64,000 nt of DNA, from assembly GCF_000399665.1 (NCBI RefSeq), contig NZ_KB976986.1, forward strand, positions 1,988,773 to 2,052,772, written 5' to 3'. This stretch comes from Acinetobacter calcoaceticus ANC 3811 (GTDB taxonomy: Bacteria > Pseudomonadota > Gammaproteobacteria > Pseudomonadales > Moraxellaceae). This document shows positions 26,568-36,329 of this stretch, piece after piece. Position 1 is the first letter of the stretch; each line of letters opens with the position of its first letter. The translations under genes were made by a program, and so were the position numbers. The notes under the pieces were generated by a model. The model was not told the origin of the DNA. It saw only the letters and a program-made list of their open reading frames with translations, and did no database searches.

Positions 26568-27473
26568 ATGGATAGTAGTGAAAACAATTTCAACCAGATG
26601 CCCTCAATTAAAACATTACAGGCTTTTGAACAAACTGCTCGTTTTGGCAATGTTGCCAAGGCAGCAGAGCATTTGAATCTCACGCCTTCGGCAGTGAGTC
26701 ATCAAATTGCCAAGCTTGAAGAAATGATTGGGCAGAGTTTATTTATTCGTGGTGCCCGTGGTGTGACACTTACCCCTTCTGGCGAACGCTATTTTCAAGA
26801 CGTTACGACCATTTTGCATAACCTAATGTTAGCGACTGAAAAAGCTGCCGATAAAAGTCCTAAAGACAGTCTATATATTCATTCATCCCCAAGTTTTGGT
26901 TTGCTTTGGTTGCTCCCTCGCCTCGAGTCATTTAAAGAAAAGTTCCCAATGATTCAGGTCAATTTGTCCTGTTCGTATGAAAATTTGCACTTTACCCGCG
27001 ACAAAATCGACATTGATATCCGACATGGTTTGCCCAACTGGACAGGGGTAGAAATCAGAACCATTCGTAATGAAAAGCTAGAAGTACTCGCGTCCCCTAA
27101 ACTACTTGAACGCAGTCCGGTAAATAAACCTCAAGATTTATTAAAAAAAGAACTGATTTTATCGCGCTCGACCTTAGTTACTTGGCCACAATGGTTTGCC
27201 CATCAGGGTTTAAGCATTCCAGAGTTTCCCTACACTTTAAGTTTTGACCGCTCTTATATGTCACTTGAGGCAGCCACACACGGACTGGGATTTGTTTTGG
27301 AAAGTAATTTACTTACTCAAAATTATTTAGAATCTGGAAAGTTAGTAAGAGTTTTTGCAGATGAGCTATCGATTCCTATCTCTGCTCATCATTTGGTGTA
27401 TCCAAGAACGCATCAATTTATTCCTAAAATTGAGCTATTTTTAAACTGGATTTATGATGAGTTAGCAGATTGA
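26568..27473 (+). CDS. LysR-family transcriptional regulator (GcvA-like)
   Basis: A 301-residue LysR-type regulator. The winged-helix N-terminus reads IKTLQAFEQTARFGNVAKAAEHLNL then TPSAVSHQIAKLEEMIGQSLFIR (HTH about residues 27-55), followed by a periplasmic-binding-like effector domain with IDIDIRHG. This pattern is that of the GcvA subgroup. It is divergent from the SDR/MFS/transketolase genes and is their likely regulator. It ends 12 bp before the convergent gene at 27486, right at the right-hand direct repeat. Confidence 0.9.
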   Translation: MDSSENNFNQMPSIKTLQAFEQTARFGNVAKAAEHLNLTPSAVSHQIAKLEEMIGQSLFIRGARGVTLTPSGERYFQDVTTILHNLMLATEKAADKSPKDSLYIHSSPSFGLLWLLPRLESFKEKFPMIQVNLSCSYENLHFTRDKIDIDIRHGLPNWTGVEIRTIRNEKLEVLASPKLLERSPVNKPQDLLKKELILSRSTLVTWPQWFAHQGLSIPEFPYTLSFDRSYMSLEAATHGLGFVLESNLLTQNYLESGKLVRVFADELSIPISAHHLVYPRTHQFIPKIELFLNWIYDELAD

Positions 27474-27485
27474 GAAAGTGATTTC

Positions 27486-27932
27486 TTAAATGATTTGTAT
27501 TTGCTCAACTCTTAAGTGATGCATCATCTCTCGAACAAATACAAAGTAGGTAAAAACATAAAGCTGATCTGGAACTACTTGGCTTGTGTAGTAGCTCAAA
27601 CGCTCAATAAAATCATTAAACCCATGCTCAAGCTCAATACGGCTGATTTGTTTTTTAGCACTAAAAAATAATTCACTGAGTTGTGTCATGGCTGCATCAG
27701 ACGTAACAGCTACACCACTTATATTTAAATTTCTGAGTGGCTGAGACTCGATGATTTCTTCAATAAAATAAATCATCTTTTCGATAGCCAGCTCATCAAT
27801 AACGCCATGACGAATACTGTTCGACTCAACAAAACTCAAGCCCTGCTCAATTTGAATGTGTTGGTTGCCTATTTCAAATGACAAGCCATTAAGACCAAGC
27901 GAAAACTTTAAAACCGAGTCGGGATGATTCAT
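27486..27932 (-). CDS. Hypothetical protein (148 aa), intact partner of the duplicated fragment
   Basis: I do not recognise the family. It is a soluble acidic protein with alternating hydrophobic patterns (ISGVAVTSDAAMTQLSELFFSAKKQ) and a C-terminal helix-like QLYVFTYFVFVREMMHHLRV. No signal peptide. Its last 43 or so codons occur again at 22163-22296, about 93% identical. The coding frame is conserved in both copies, which supports the gene being real. It is convergent with the LysR gene. Confidence 0.65.
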   Translation of the reverse strand: MNHPDSVLKFSLGLNGLSFEIGNQHIQIEQGLSFVESNSIRHGVIDELAIEKMIYFIEEIIESQPLRNLNISGVAVTSDAAMTQLSELFFSAKKQISRIELEHGFNDFIERLSYYTSQVVPDQLYVFTYFVFVREMMHHLRVEQIQII

Positions 27933-28094
27933 AAAATAGCTTACCGTTGAGCTTTATTAATAGGATTAGTGCCAGTTTGTTCAATACTTAGAGTTAACAG
28001 AGCTAATCATCATTAACACTATATATAATAAAAAACTCTTTAAAAAGACGAAAAATCAATCTTATATACATCTAATCCTAAGATTAAAAAATAG

Positions 28095-29249
<1,155 letters not shown>

Positions 29250-29283
29250 TATTGTGAATTAACACTATATTTATCTAAAAAAA

Positions 29284-29314
29284 ACTCTCAGCTGAATATG
29301 ACTGAGAGTCTTTT
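29284..29314. terminator. Terminator between mro and the Fsr-type gene
   Basis: ACTCTCAG (29284-29291) and CTGAGAGT (29302-29309) form an 8-bp stem with T residues right of it and A residues left of it, so it can serve both convergent genes. Confidence 0.75.
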
Positions 29315-29317
29315 CAT

Positions 29318-30538
29318 TTATTTAACTTTTGTGTTTGGTAAAAATGCAGTTGCGAAACCAAGCAATGGTAAAAGTGAACATAATCCAAATACCCATTCAA
29401 TGCCGTTAACATCAGCTAAATGCCCTAACCCTGCTGCGGCAATACCACTTACCCCGAACATAAGGCCAAACATTAAACCTGCAATCATGCCGACACGGCC
29501 CGGAACAGCTTCTTGTGCGTAAACCACCATGGCAGCAAAAGCAGATGACAGTACTAAACCCGTGATAATTGACAAGACCGTTGTCCAAAATAAGTTTGCA
29601 TACGGCATCATTAATGCAAACGGCGCCATGCCTACAAATGAAACCCAAATAACAGCTTTACGACCAATTTTGTCACCAATTGGGCCACCCGCAAATGTTC
29701 CTAAAGCCACAGCAGCCAAGAAAGCAAACAAATGCAATTGAGCAGTCTGGATACTGATATGGAACTTTTGAATTAGGTAAAAAGTAAAGTAGTTACTAAT
29801 GCTGGCAATGTAGGTAAATTTAGCGAACATCAACACACTAATCGTGCTCAAAGCAATAATGAGCTTACGGCCATGTAATTTACTCTGTGCTTGGTTTGCA
29901 CGTGTAGCTACCTGATTTTTAGCATGACTCACCGTCCAGCGGCTTACGCCAAATAAAACCCAAATGGCTAAAAGTGCAAATATGACTAAGCCTGCAACTG
30001 CATGCTGCCCAAATGGAACAATCAACAACGCTGCTAATAATGGGCCAATGGCAGTACCTGTGTTTCCACCCACCTGAAAAGTTGACTGAGCAGTACCAAA
30101 GCGCCCACCCGATGCCATTCGCGCCACCCGCGAAGCTTCAGGGTGAAAAGTTGCTGAACCTACCCCAATAAGTGCAGATGCACATAACAACACTGTAAAG
30201 CTTGGTGAAAATGCTAACAAGATGATGCCGCAAAAAGTGACCATCATTCCAAGTGGCAGAAGATACGGTTTTGGATGTTTATCGGTATAAAGTCCAATCC
30301 AAGGCTGAAGCAGCGAACCTGTAATTTGATATACAAACGAAATCAGGCCAACTTGAGCAAAACTCAGCGAAAAGTTTGCTTTTAGCATTGGATAAATAGC
30401 GGGTAGCACGGCTTGAATCAAATCATTCAGTAAGTGTGCAACCGCCACGGCGCCTACAATTTTAATAATCATTCCTTGAGGCTGATCATTTGCAACGGTA
30501 TTGGCAATACCATCTTTCAATTGTATTGAAGACGTCAT
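29318..30538 (-). CDS. fsr: MFS efflux protein, fosmidomycin-resistance (Fsr) family
   Basis: Inner-membrane drug/proton antiporter, 406 residues, twelve hydrophobic segments. The Fsr-type wording is clear: HLLNDLIQAVLPAIYPMLK after the first helix, GVGSATFHPEASRVARMASGGR in the fourth/fifth helix loop, and QVGGNTGTAIGPL. A long central loop lies near residues 200-220. In E. coli the homologue confers fosmidomycin resistance; the natural substrate is unknown. It is divergent from an AraC-type regulator, which probably controls it. Confidence 0.88.
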   Translation of the reverse strand: MTSSIQLKDGIANTVANDQPQGMIIKIVGAVAVAHLLNDLIQAVLPAIYPMLKANFSLSFAQVGLISFVYQITGSLLQPWIGLYTDKHPKPYLLPLGMMVTFCGIILLAFSPSFTVLLCASALIGVGSATFHPEASRVARMASGGRFGTAQSTFQVGGNTGTAIGPLLAALLIVPFGQHAVAGLVIFALLAIWVLFGVSRWTVSHAKNQVATRANQAQSKLHGRKLIIALSTISVLMFAKFTYIASISNYFTFYLIQKFHISIQTAQLHLFAFLAAVALGTFAGGPIGDKIGRKAVIWVSFVGMAPFALMMPYANLFWTTVLSIITGLVLSSAFAAMVVYAQEAVPGRVGMIAGLMFGLMFGVSGIAAAGLGHLADVNGIEWVFGLCSLLPLLGFATAFLPNTKVK

Positions 30539-30582
30539 ACCTGAAAAACTCCAATATTCTAAGTAAGGTGCTTATTGTAAAT

Positions 30583-30627
30583 TGTCGCTTATAAAGTTAT
30601 CTTCCAATAATCATTGTATAAGTGACA
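30583..30627. promoter_or_regulatory. Inverted-repeat operator candidate between fsr and the araC-type gene
   Basis: TGTCGCTTATA (30583-30593) and TATAAGTGACA (30617-30627) are inverted copies with one mismatch in 11, their centres 34 bp apart. They lie within the 105-bp divergent promoter region, so one regulator dimer or pair could act on both genes. Confidence 0.5.
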
Positions 30628-30643
30628 TTTTTTAGGATGGATT

Positions 30644-31432
30644 ATGTCCGATTCTCTTATTCAGTCTGATTTGTCTGAACTTGTGATTGGGCTATCTTCT
30701 GAGCATGCTTACCGAGAAATCACGCCGACTCATACGCATACACGCGCTCAGTTTTTGTATGCATCCACAGGAAACATTCAGGTATTTACACCGAATAATG
30801 TCTGGATTGTGCCACCCATGTGTGCGTTATGGATTCCTGCGCATGTCGAGCATAGTGTGATTTCACTCAGTCACGTTAAATTGAATACCGCTTTGGTTGA
30901 AATAAATGCAGCCGCTTTAATGGGGCAACATTGCTTTATTATTCGAGTGAGCAATCTTTTGCATGAGCTTTTGATTCGTTTAAACGAAATTGAACGAGAG
31001 GAATCACCCAATATTACGACCTCTCAAGAGCTTTCGCGTTCTTTGCAAATTCTGATTTTTGAAGAAATTCATCGAGCCAATTTGCTGCCTATCCAGATTC
31101 CATGGCCAAAAGACAAACGACTATTAAAAATTTGCCAAGCGTTATTACACGCTCCAAATCAATCAAAAGATTTAACAGATTGGGCAGATGATATTGGTGC
31201 GAGTTCGAGAACTTTAATGCGCATGTTCCAAAAAGAAACTGGGCTGTCTTATCGGGCATGGGTCCAGCAAATGCATATTGCACTTGCCTTGAGTAAAATC
31301 GCGAATGGTGAATCTATTGCCCAAATTTCCGAGTCACTGGGGTATAACAACCCCAGCGCGTTCAGTGCAATGTTTAAACGACACCTAGGAAAAACACCTC
31401 AGCAGTTTAGAAGTGTTGCGATGTCGTTATAA
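30644..31432 (+). CDS. AraC-family transcriptional regulator with cupin-like N-terminus
   Basis: A 262-residue protein. The N-terminal half has a cupin-like sensing domain (THTHTRAQFLYASTGNIQVFTP, WIVPPMCALWIPAHVEHSV). The C-terminal half has two helix-turn-helix units of the AraC type (DWADDIGASSRTLMRMFQKETGLSYRAW and SIAQISESLGYNNPSAFSAMFKRHLGKTPQQFR). It is divergent from the Fsr-type efflux gene, its most likely target. Its last 34 bp overlap the 3' end of the convergent glutaminase gene. Confidence 0.9.
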   Translation: MSDSLIQSDLSELVIGLSSEHAYREITPTHTHTRAQFLYASTGNIQVFTPNNVWIVPPMCALWIPAHVEHSVISLSHVKLNTALVEINAAALMGQHCFIIRVSNLLHELLIRLNEIEREESPNITTSQELSRSLQILIFEEIHRANLLPIQIPWPKDKRLLKICQALLHAPNQSKDLTDWADDIGASSRTLMRMFQKETGLSYRAWVQQMHIALALSKIANGESIAQISESLGYNNPSAFSAMFKRHLGKTPQQFRSVAMSL

Positions 31433-32721
31433 GTCTTTTTTTTTGCAGGTAGGTCATGCTTTTCGAGCAAATCATCAAAATCATGGTAAACATGAAGCTC
31501 ACGATCTTTACCTGTTCTCGCATGATCTAATCGCTGTTCAGGATCGACCAAAACAAGGGTATGACCATCATCAATCAAGCGATCTACCCCTTCTAAGAAC
31601 ATGCGCTTACCCACCTCATGGATAAGTGAAATCTGGGTTAAATCGATTACGATTGTACTTTGATCAGTTGTCTCGTCTTGTAAAATACGCAATAACATTT
31701 CAGCTTCGGTAAATTTCAATACGCCGCGAAGCACATATACGCTTAATGATGCATCTTTTCCTGTACGGTAATGGCTTTGCACAATGGTTTGTGCAGAAGG
31801 TGTACCTTCCATGAGATGTAATCCCATGTCACGAGATAAACGCTCTAAAATATCGATGCCTCGAATACTATGACCATGCTCATCTAGTCGAGGAGAGAAA
31901 GCAGCAATACTGACCTGACCTGGCAGCACACCTAAAATACCCCCTGCTACACCACTTTTAGCAGGAATACCTACAGTGGACAACCAGTCACCCGCGGCAT
32001 CATACATACCACAGCTCATCATGACACTGAGCACTTGCCTAACCACAGAACGGTTCAATAGGCGTTTTCCGGTTTTAGGGTCGACCCCACCGTTGGCAAG
32101 CACACTACCCATGCGTACCAGATCTTTAACCGTAACCATGATCGCACATTGGCGAATGTAACCATTCACAATATCGACTGGATCGGTTTCTAAAATTCCT
32201 ACTGTTCGCAACATATAGCCAATCGAAAGATTACGATAGGCTGTTTTCACTTCCGAATCATAAACAGACTCATCAAAACTTAATTCACGTCCTGCAAGTT
32301 CGCTCATAAAACGGCGTAAAATTTCTGCACTATGTAAACCATGTTTGACCTGAATCAAGGAATGTACAGTAATTGCGCCAGAGTTGATCATCGGGTTTTT
32401 AGGACGACCATCTTTCCCCAATGAAATTTCATTAAAAGCTTCCCCTGAAGGTTCCACTCCTACCTTATTGAGTACCGCATCAATGCCAAGCTGTTGTAAA
32501 ACATAGGCATATACAAACGGTTTAGAAATCGACTGGATGGTGAATTCAGTATCATCATCTCCAATCGAATAAATTTCGCCATCTACCGTAGACATGGCCA
32601 AAGCTAATCGATCTGGATTTGCATTTGCTAACTCTGGAATATAGTCAGCTAGATGCCCGCTATTATCTACCTCACAGGCTTCTATCACATTTGCCAAATA
32701 ATCTGGGAGAGGGGTTTTCAT
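31399..32721 (-). CDS. glsA: Glutaminase A with C-terminal STAS-like domain
   Basis: Hydrolyses glutamine to glutamate and ammonia. 440 residues, longer than the usual 300-310. The serine-beta-lactamase-like glutaminase domain covers about residues 1-305, with S64-x2-K67 in TIQSISKPFVYAYVLQ, the PMINSGAI stretch and KSGVAGGILGVLPGQ. The extension (about 320-430) resembles a STAS/anti-sigma-antagonist fold: TIVIDLTQISLIHEVGKRMFLEGVDRL, then HTLVLVDP. Some bacterial glutaminases carry such domains; the role is probably regulatory or for oligomerisation (inference). The 3' end overlaps the convergent AraC-type gene by 34 bp, so the transcripts are antisense to each other at their tails. Confidence 0.9.
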   Translation of the reverse strand: MKTPLPDYLANVIEACEVDNSGHLADYIPELANANPDRLALAMSTVDGEIYSIGDDDTEFTIQSISKPFVYAYVLQQLGIDAVLNKVGVEPSGEAFNEISLGKDGRPKNPMINSGAITVHSLIQVKHGLHSAEILRRFMSELAGRELSFDESVYDSEVKTAYRNLSIGYMLRTVGILETDPVDIVNGYIRQCAIMVTVKDLVRMGSVLANGGVDPKTGKRLLNRSVVRQVLSVMMSCGMYDAAGDWLSTVGIPAKSGVAGGILGVLPGQVSIAAFSPRLDEHGHSIRGIDILERLSRDMGLHLMEGTPSAQTIVQSHYRTGKDASLSVYVLRGVLKFTEAEMLLRILQDETTDQSTIVIDLTQISLIHEVGKRMFLEGVDRLIDDGHTLVLVDPEQRLDHARTGKDRELHVYHDFDDLLEKHDLPAKKKTYNDIATLLNC

Positions 32722-32898
32722 GGTGAGTAACCTTAAATGAGGAGATTTACACTTTCGAGCAATTTTTCAGCACAATCCGCTGATAATATTAAAATTATAA
32801 TTTTTGAGTGAAATAAAAATCACGATATAAGTATTGTAATTCCGATGGCTTATTTATTTCAACCTCATTATACGTTTTTCAAAACTTTAAATAGAAGA

Positions 32899-33381
32899 TT
32901 AGATTATTCTTTCTACAAATAGAACTCCATTTAAATGATCGACTTCATGTTGAACAATACGGGCAGGAAAACCGTGAAAAATCGTTTCAACGACTTCACC
33001 CTGAAGTGTTGAATATTTAACCTTTACCATTTCTGCACGTTCAACTTGTCCGCGTTCATCTGGCACGCTTAAGCAGCCTTCTTCGCCTAAGAGCGTTTCA
33101 CTCGAAAACTCTAAAATTTCAGGATTCACCATCACCACAGCATCCATTTCAGGAGCATCCGGATAGCGTGGGTTCGGTCGAGATGCCACAATAATGACGC
33201 GTTTAGAGATATAAACTTGTGGTGCGGCAATCCCTACTCCATTACGCTCAAGCATTGTCGCATGCATAGCATCAGCAAGCTGATAAAGCCAATTACTGTT
33301 TAGCTCATCTGCCGAGACAGGAGCAGCAATTAACGTCAAAATATCTTCACCACGCTTAGCCACAGGTAAAACTACACTCAT
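32899..33381 (-). CDS. def: Peptide deformylase
   Basis: Removes the formyl group from nascent N-termini; metalloenzyme of 160 residues. All three motifs are intact: GVGIAAPQV (GxGxAAxQ, about 48-56), EGCLSVP with metal ligand C103, and QHEVDHLNG with ligands H145 and H149 and catalytic E146. There is no fmt neighbour, which usually accompanies the housekeeping def gene, so this may be a second deformylase in the genome (inference). It stands alone, with no obvious operon partner. Confidence 0.93.
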   Translation of the reverse strand: MSVVLPVAKRGEDILTLIAAPVSADELNSNWLYQLADAMHATMLERNGVGIAAPQVYISKRVIIVASRPNPRYPDAPEMDAVVMVNPEILEFSSETLLGEEGCLSVPDERGQVERAEMVKVKYSTLQGEVVETIFHGFPARIVQHEVDHLNGVLFVERII

Positions 33382-33618
33382 CCTTTGAATCTCTCATTTA
33401 ACTGGCTATGACAAGTTTTATTGTGTCGCTGAACGGCTCAAAAGAAAAGTCATTCCTACATCTGTTTTTGTTTCATCTAATGCGTTTTTTGTTTTAAAGC
33501 ATTTTGTCTTTTATTCGTTAGGCTTAATCAGGTCCCCATAGAACAAATTTCATCCATTTACTTTTACTTCACTTTTCCATTAATATCCAAACTTCAATTA
33601 CAACAACTAAGTAAAAAA

Positions 33619-34917
33619 ATGGATCAGGACTTAACTTTGCAGGATGCGAACTATCTTAATAAAGAAGATAAACGAACCATTGCCCTTTCTTCACTAGGCG
33701 GCGCTTTAGAATTTTACGATTTCGTGATTTATGTGTTTTACGCCAAAATCATTTCCGATCTTTTTTTCCCCAGCACGCTTAGCCCTTTTTGGGCCATGCT
33801 GAACACTTACGGTATTTTCGCAGCAGGTTACTTTTTTCGTCCTTTAGGCGGAGTTGTAATGGCCCATTTTGGTGATCTGGTCGGGCGAAAAAAATTATTC
33901 TCACTTTCTATTTTGCTGATGGCGCTGCCTACCCTGTTTATCGGGATTTTGCCCACCTTCGAAAATATTGGGTATTTGGCACCGCTACTTTTATTGCTCA
34001 TGCGTGTGGTGCAAGGTATTGCGATTGGAGGTGAAATTCCAGCCGCGTGGACCTTTGTGTCTGAACATGTACCTGAAAGAAAAATTGGACTGGCAAATGG
34101 TTTACTCACTGCCGGACTATCTTTAGGAATTTTACTAGGCGCACTGATGTCTTTATGGATTTCACTGAATTTTAGTGAAGGGCAGATTCACGACTGGGCA
34201 TGGCGTATTCCTTTCATTGCAGGTGGTATTTTTGGTCTGGTCGCACTTTATTTACGGACCTATTTAAAAGAAACCCCTGTGTTTAAAGCCATGCAGGCAC
34301 GTAAAGAAATTTCAAAAGAAATGCCAGTGAAGCAAGTGTTAAAAACGCATAAAACAGCCGTAGCGATTGGCATGTTATTTACATGGTTTTTAACAGGCTG
34401 TGTGGTAGTGGTGATTTTAGCCATGCCAAATCTATTGATTGGTTCATTTGGTTTTGAGCGTGCACAGACTTTTGAAATGCAAAGCGCAGCCATTATTATG
34501 CAAATGGTCGGTTGTATTTTGGCAGGCTATTTTGCTGACCGTTTTGGTTGTGGCAGAGTGATGATGGTCGGTGCGCTTGCCGTTGCACTCACAGCAGCAG
34601 TTTTCTATAACAGTTTAGGTCACGCGGCACATTCAACTATTTTTGGTTTATATATGTTGTTGGGTCTATGCTCTGGTACTGTCGGCATGGTGTCGAGCAG
34701 TATGGTCAAAATGTTCCCCGCACCTGTTCGCTTCTCAGGCATTTCATTTTCTTATAATTTATCTTATGCAATTGTGGGTGGTTTGACATTGCCTTTAGTG
34801 CATTGGCTTAGTCAATATAGTGATATTGGTGCGATGTATTATATTTTCGCGCTGACTATTTTGGCCTTTGTGACTGCTTTTGTATTTTGGAATAAGTTTG
34901 AAAAAAACAGATATTAA
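33619..34917 (+). CDS. MFS transporter, metabolite:H+ symporter (MHS) family
   Basis: A 432-residue, twelve-helix symporter. Near the N-terminus it has ALSSLGGALEFYDFVIYVFYA and, in the loop after helix 2, FFRPLGGVVMAHFGDLVGRKKLF, both characteristic of the MHS family (proline/betaine, citrate and shikimate-type transporters). RVVQGIAIGGEIPAAWTFVSEHVPERKIG is the other family signature. It is convergent with the porin gene of the aromatic cluster, separated by a shared terminator, so it may or may not belong to that pathway. The substrate is not readable. Confidence 0.88.
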   Translation: MDQDLTLQDANYLNKEDKRTIALSSLGGALEFYDFVIYVFYAKIISDLFFPSTLSPFWAMLNTYGIFAAGYFFRPLGGVVMAHFGDLVGRKKLFSLSILLMALPTLFIGILPTFENIGYLAPLLLLLMRVVQGIAIGGEIPAAWTFVSEHVPERKIGLANGLLTAGLSLGILLGALMSLWISLNFSEGQIHDWAWRIPFIAGGIFGLVALYLRTYLKETPVFKAMQARKEISKEMPVKQVLKTHKTAVAIGMLFTWFLTGCVVVVILAMPNLLIGSFGFERAQTFEMQSAAIIMQMVGCILAGYFADRFGCGRVMMVGALAVALTAAVFYNSLGHAAHSTIFGLYMLLGLCSGTVGMVSSSMVKMFPAPVRFSGISFSYNLSYAIVGGLTLPLVHWLSQYSDIGAMYYIFALTILAFVTAFVFWNKFEKNRY

Positions 34918-34935
34918 AACTTTAAATTATTAAAT

Positions 34936-34964
34936 AAAAAACCACGCCGATCGCGTGGTTTTTT
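34936..34964. terminator. Bidirectional terminator between MHS and porin genes
   Basis: Arms AAAAAACCACGC (34936-34947) and GCGTGGTTTTTT (34953-34964) form a 12-bp perfect stem around a 5-nt loop, with U tracts in either direction. Confidence 0.85.
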
Positions 34965-34977
34965 ATTGCTGTTCACT

Positions 34978-36174
34978 TTAGAAAGTAAACCCGATATTAA
35001 AGTTAATGCGGTATAGCCATTTATCACTGTTTGGCGAGGTTGCAGAGGTATAACCTGTTGAGTTGGTCGAGCCACCAATGATATTGGAGTTTTTACCCCA
35101 CGTATAATCTGCCCAAACCATAAAGGGTGAAGCAATAAACATCATACCTGTGGTGTTCATTTGCGAGTCGGACCAATCATCACGTTTTTTATCAAGGTAA
35201 CTATAGTCATTATAAAACTTAATGGCTTTTAGCTTGCCCATATTGGTCACAGGCAAAGTATAGGCAAGGTTTAAACTGGCAATCGTTCCTTCCGAAGCAA
35301 TGAAATAGGCAGGTGTAAGGCCATTTGCACCCATCAAAGTCATATCACTATTTACACCATCTGGGTTTTTAGCATCGTATTGGTAATGAATGACCGAGCT
35401 TTGTAAATTAAAGCGTTTGTAGTTGTTTTCGGTATGCAAACCGACTGCATAATATTTGCCGTCTTTATCGGTAATATCATTATGTAGCTGGGCAATTGCA
35501 CCCGATACACCGAACTCTTGCTTACCGAAATCAGTTTCTAACTTGCGAACAATGCGGGTATTCACCTGATTGCGCTTTTCATTTTGATAGACTTTTTGAG
35601 ATGGAAACGCGTTTCCTGCCAAATCATCATAAGTTGCACTTTCAGGTGAATAACGCAAGTTCGTCTCTAACATTTGCGGGTAATAACCGAGTTTTAAATC
35701 CCAATCTTTGTCGTGATAATTCCAGTTAATCCCTGGTGCAATATTGTTGCCATAACCTAAAAAGAATGGAATGTGATAGGTCCAGCCATTTTGTGGATAA
35801 GGATAAATCGTGAAAGGCTTATAAACCAGACCCGCTTCAATACTGTTATTGGCATCTAAGTTATAGCCAACATATGCTTTTTCAATGGACGTTTTCTGTT
35901 GGTCTTGAAACATATAACTGGCATTGATGTAGGCATCATCAAATTTGCCTTTTAGGTCTACCCTGAAAATATCAAAATGGAGCTTACCAAAACCACTATT
36001 CGGTCCTTCCCAATCTTCATAGCGCTGATTTAACCGAACTACCCCACCTAACTTTAACGAGTCGGTGCCATCATCACTTTTCCATTCAAGTAATGAATCT
36101 TTTGCAAATGCATTGACGCTTACCCCCAGCGTAAGCGGTGCAATGAATGCCATGATCAATGAAGTCTTTTTCAT
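34978..36174 (-). CDS. Outer-membrane porin (last gene of the aromatic-type cluster)
   Basis: A 398-residue protein with a signal peptide to about residue 24 (VNAFA|KD), followed by alternating beta-strand patterns and a C-terminal phenylalanine (INFNIGFTF), as for a 16-18-strand porin. Early stretches such as SLKLGGVVRLNQRYEDW and FDIFRVDLKGKFDDAYINASYMFQDQ resemble OprO/P-like or other substrate-selective porins. It is separated from the ThDP enzyme gene by 155 bp but is on the same strand, so it probably provides outer-membrane uptake for the cluster's substrate. It could have its own promoter in the gap. Confidence 0.8.
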   Translation of the reverse strand: MKKTSLIMAFIAPLTLGVSVNAFAKDSLLEWKSDDGTDSLKLGGVVRLNQRYEDWEGPNSGFGKLHFDIFRVDLKGKFDDAYINASYMFQDQQKTSIEKAYVGYNLDANNSIEAGLVYKPFTIYPYPQNGWTYHIPFFLGYGNNIAPGINWNYHDKDWDLKLGYYPQMLETNLRYSPESATYDDLAGNAFPSQKVYQNEKRNQVNTRIVRKLETDFGKQEFGVSGAIAQLHNDITDKDGKYYAVGLHTENNYKRFNLQSSVIHYQYDAKNPDGVNSDMTLMGANGLTPAYFIASEGTIASLNLAYTLPVTNMGKLKAIKFYNDYSYLDKKRDDWSDSQMNTTGMMFIASPFMVWADYTWGKNSNIIGGSTNSTGYTSATSPNSDKWLYRINFNIGFTF

Positions 36175-36329
36175 CTCTACATCCTTGATTGAGTTCCAGC
36201 GTCCTGCTGGAACTTTATTTGTTTTACCTGTAAAACTTAGTTTTTATTGTTTTTTAGACAAAAAATTTTATCTAAAAAAAGGATGGCTTAGCAGCTCCCA
36301 TCGCATATGTACTAAACCATCCAAACTGG

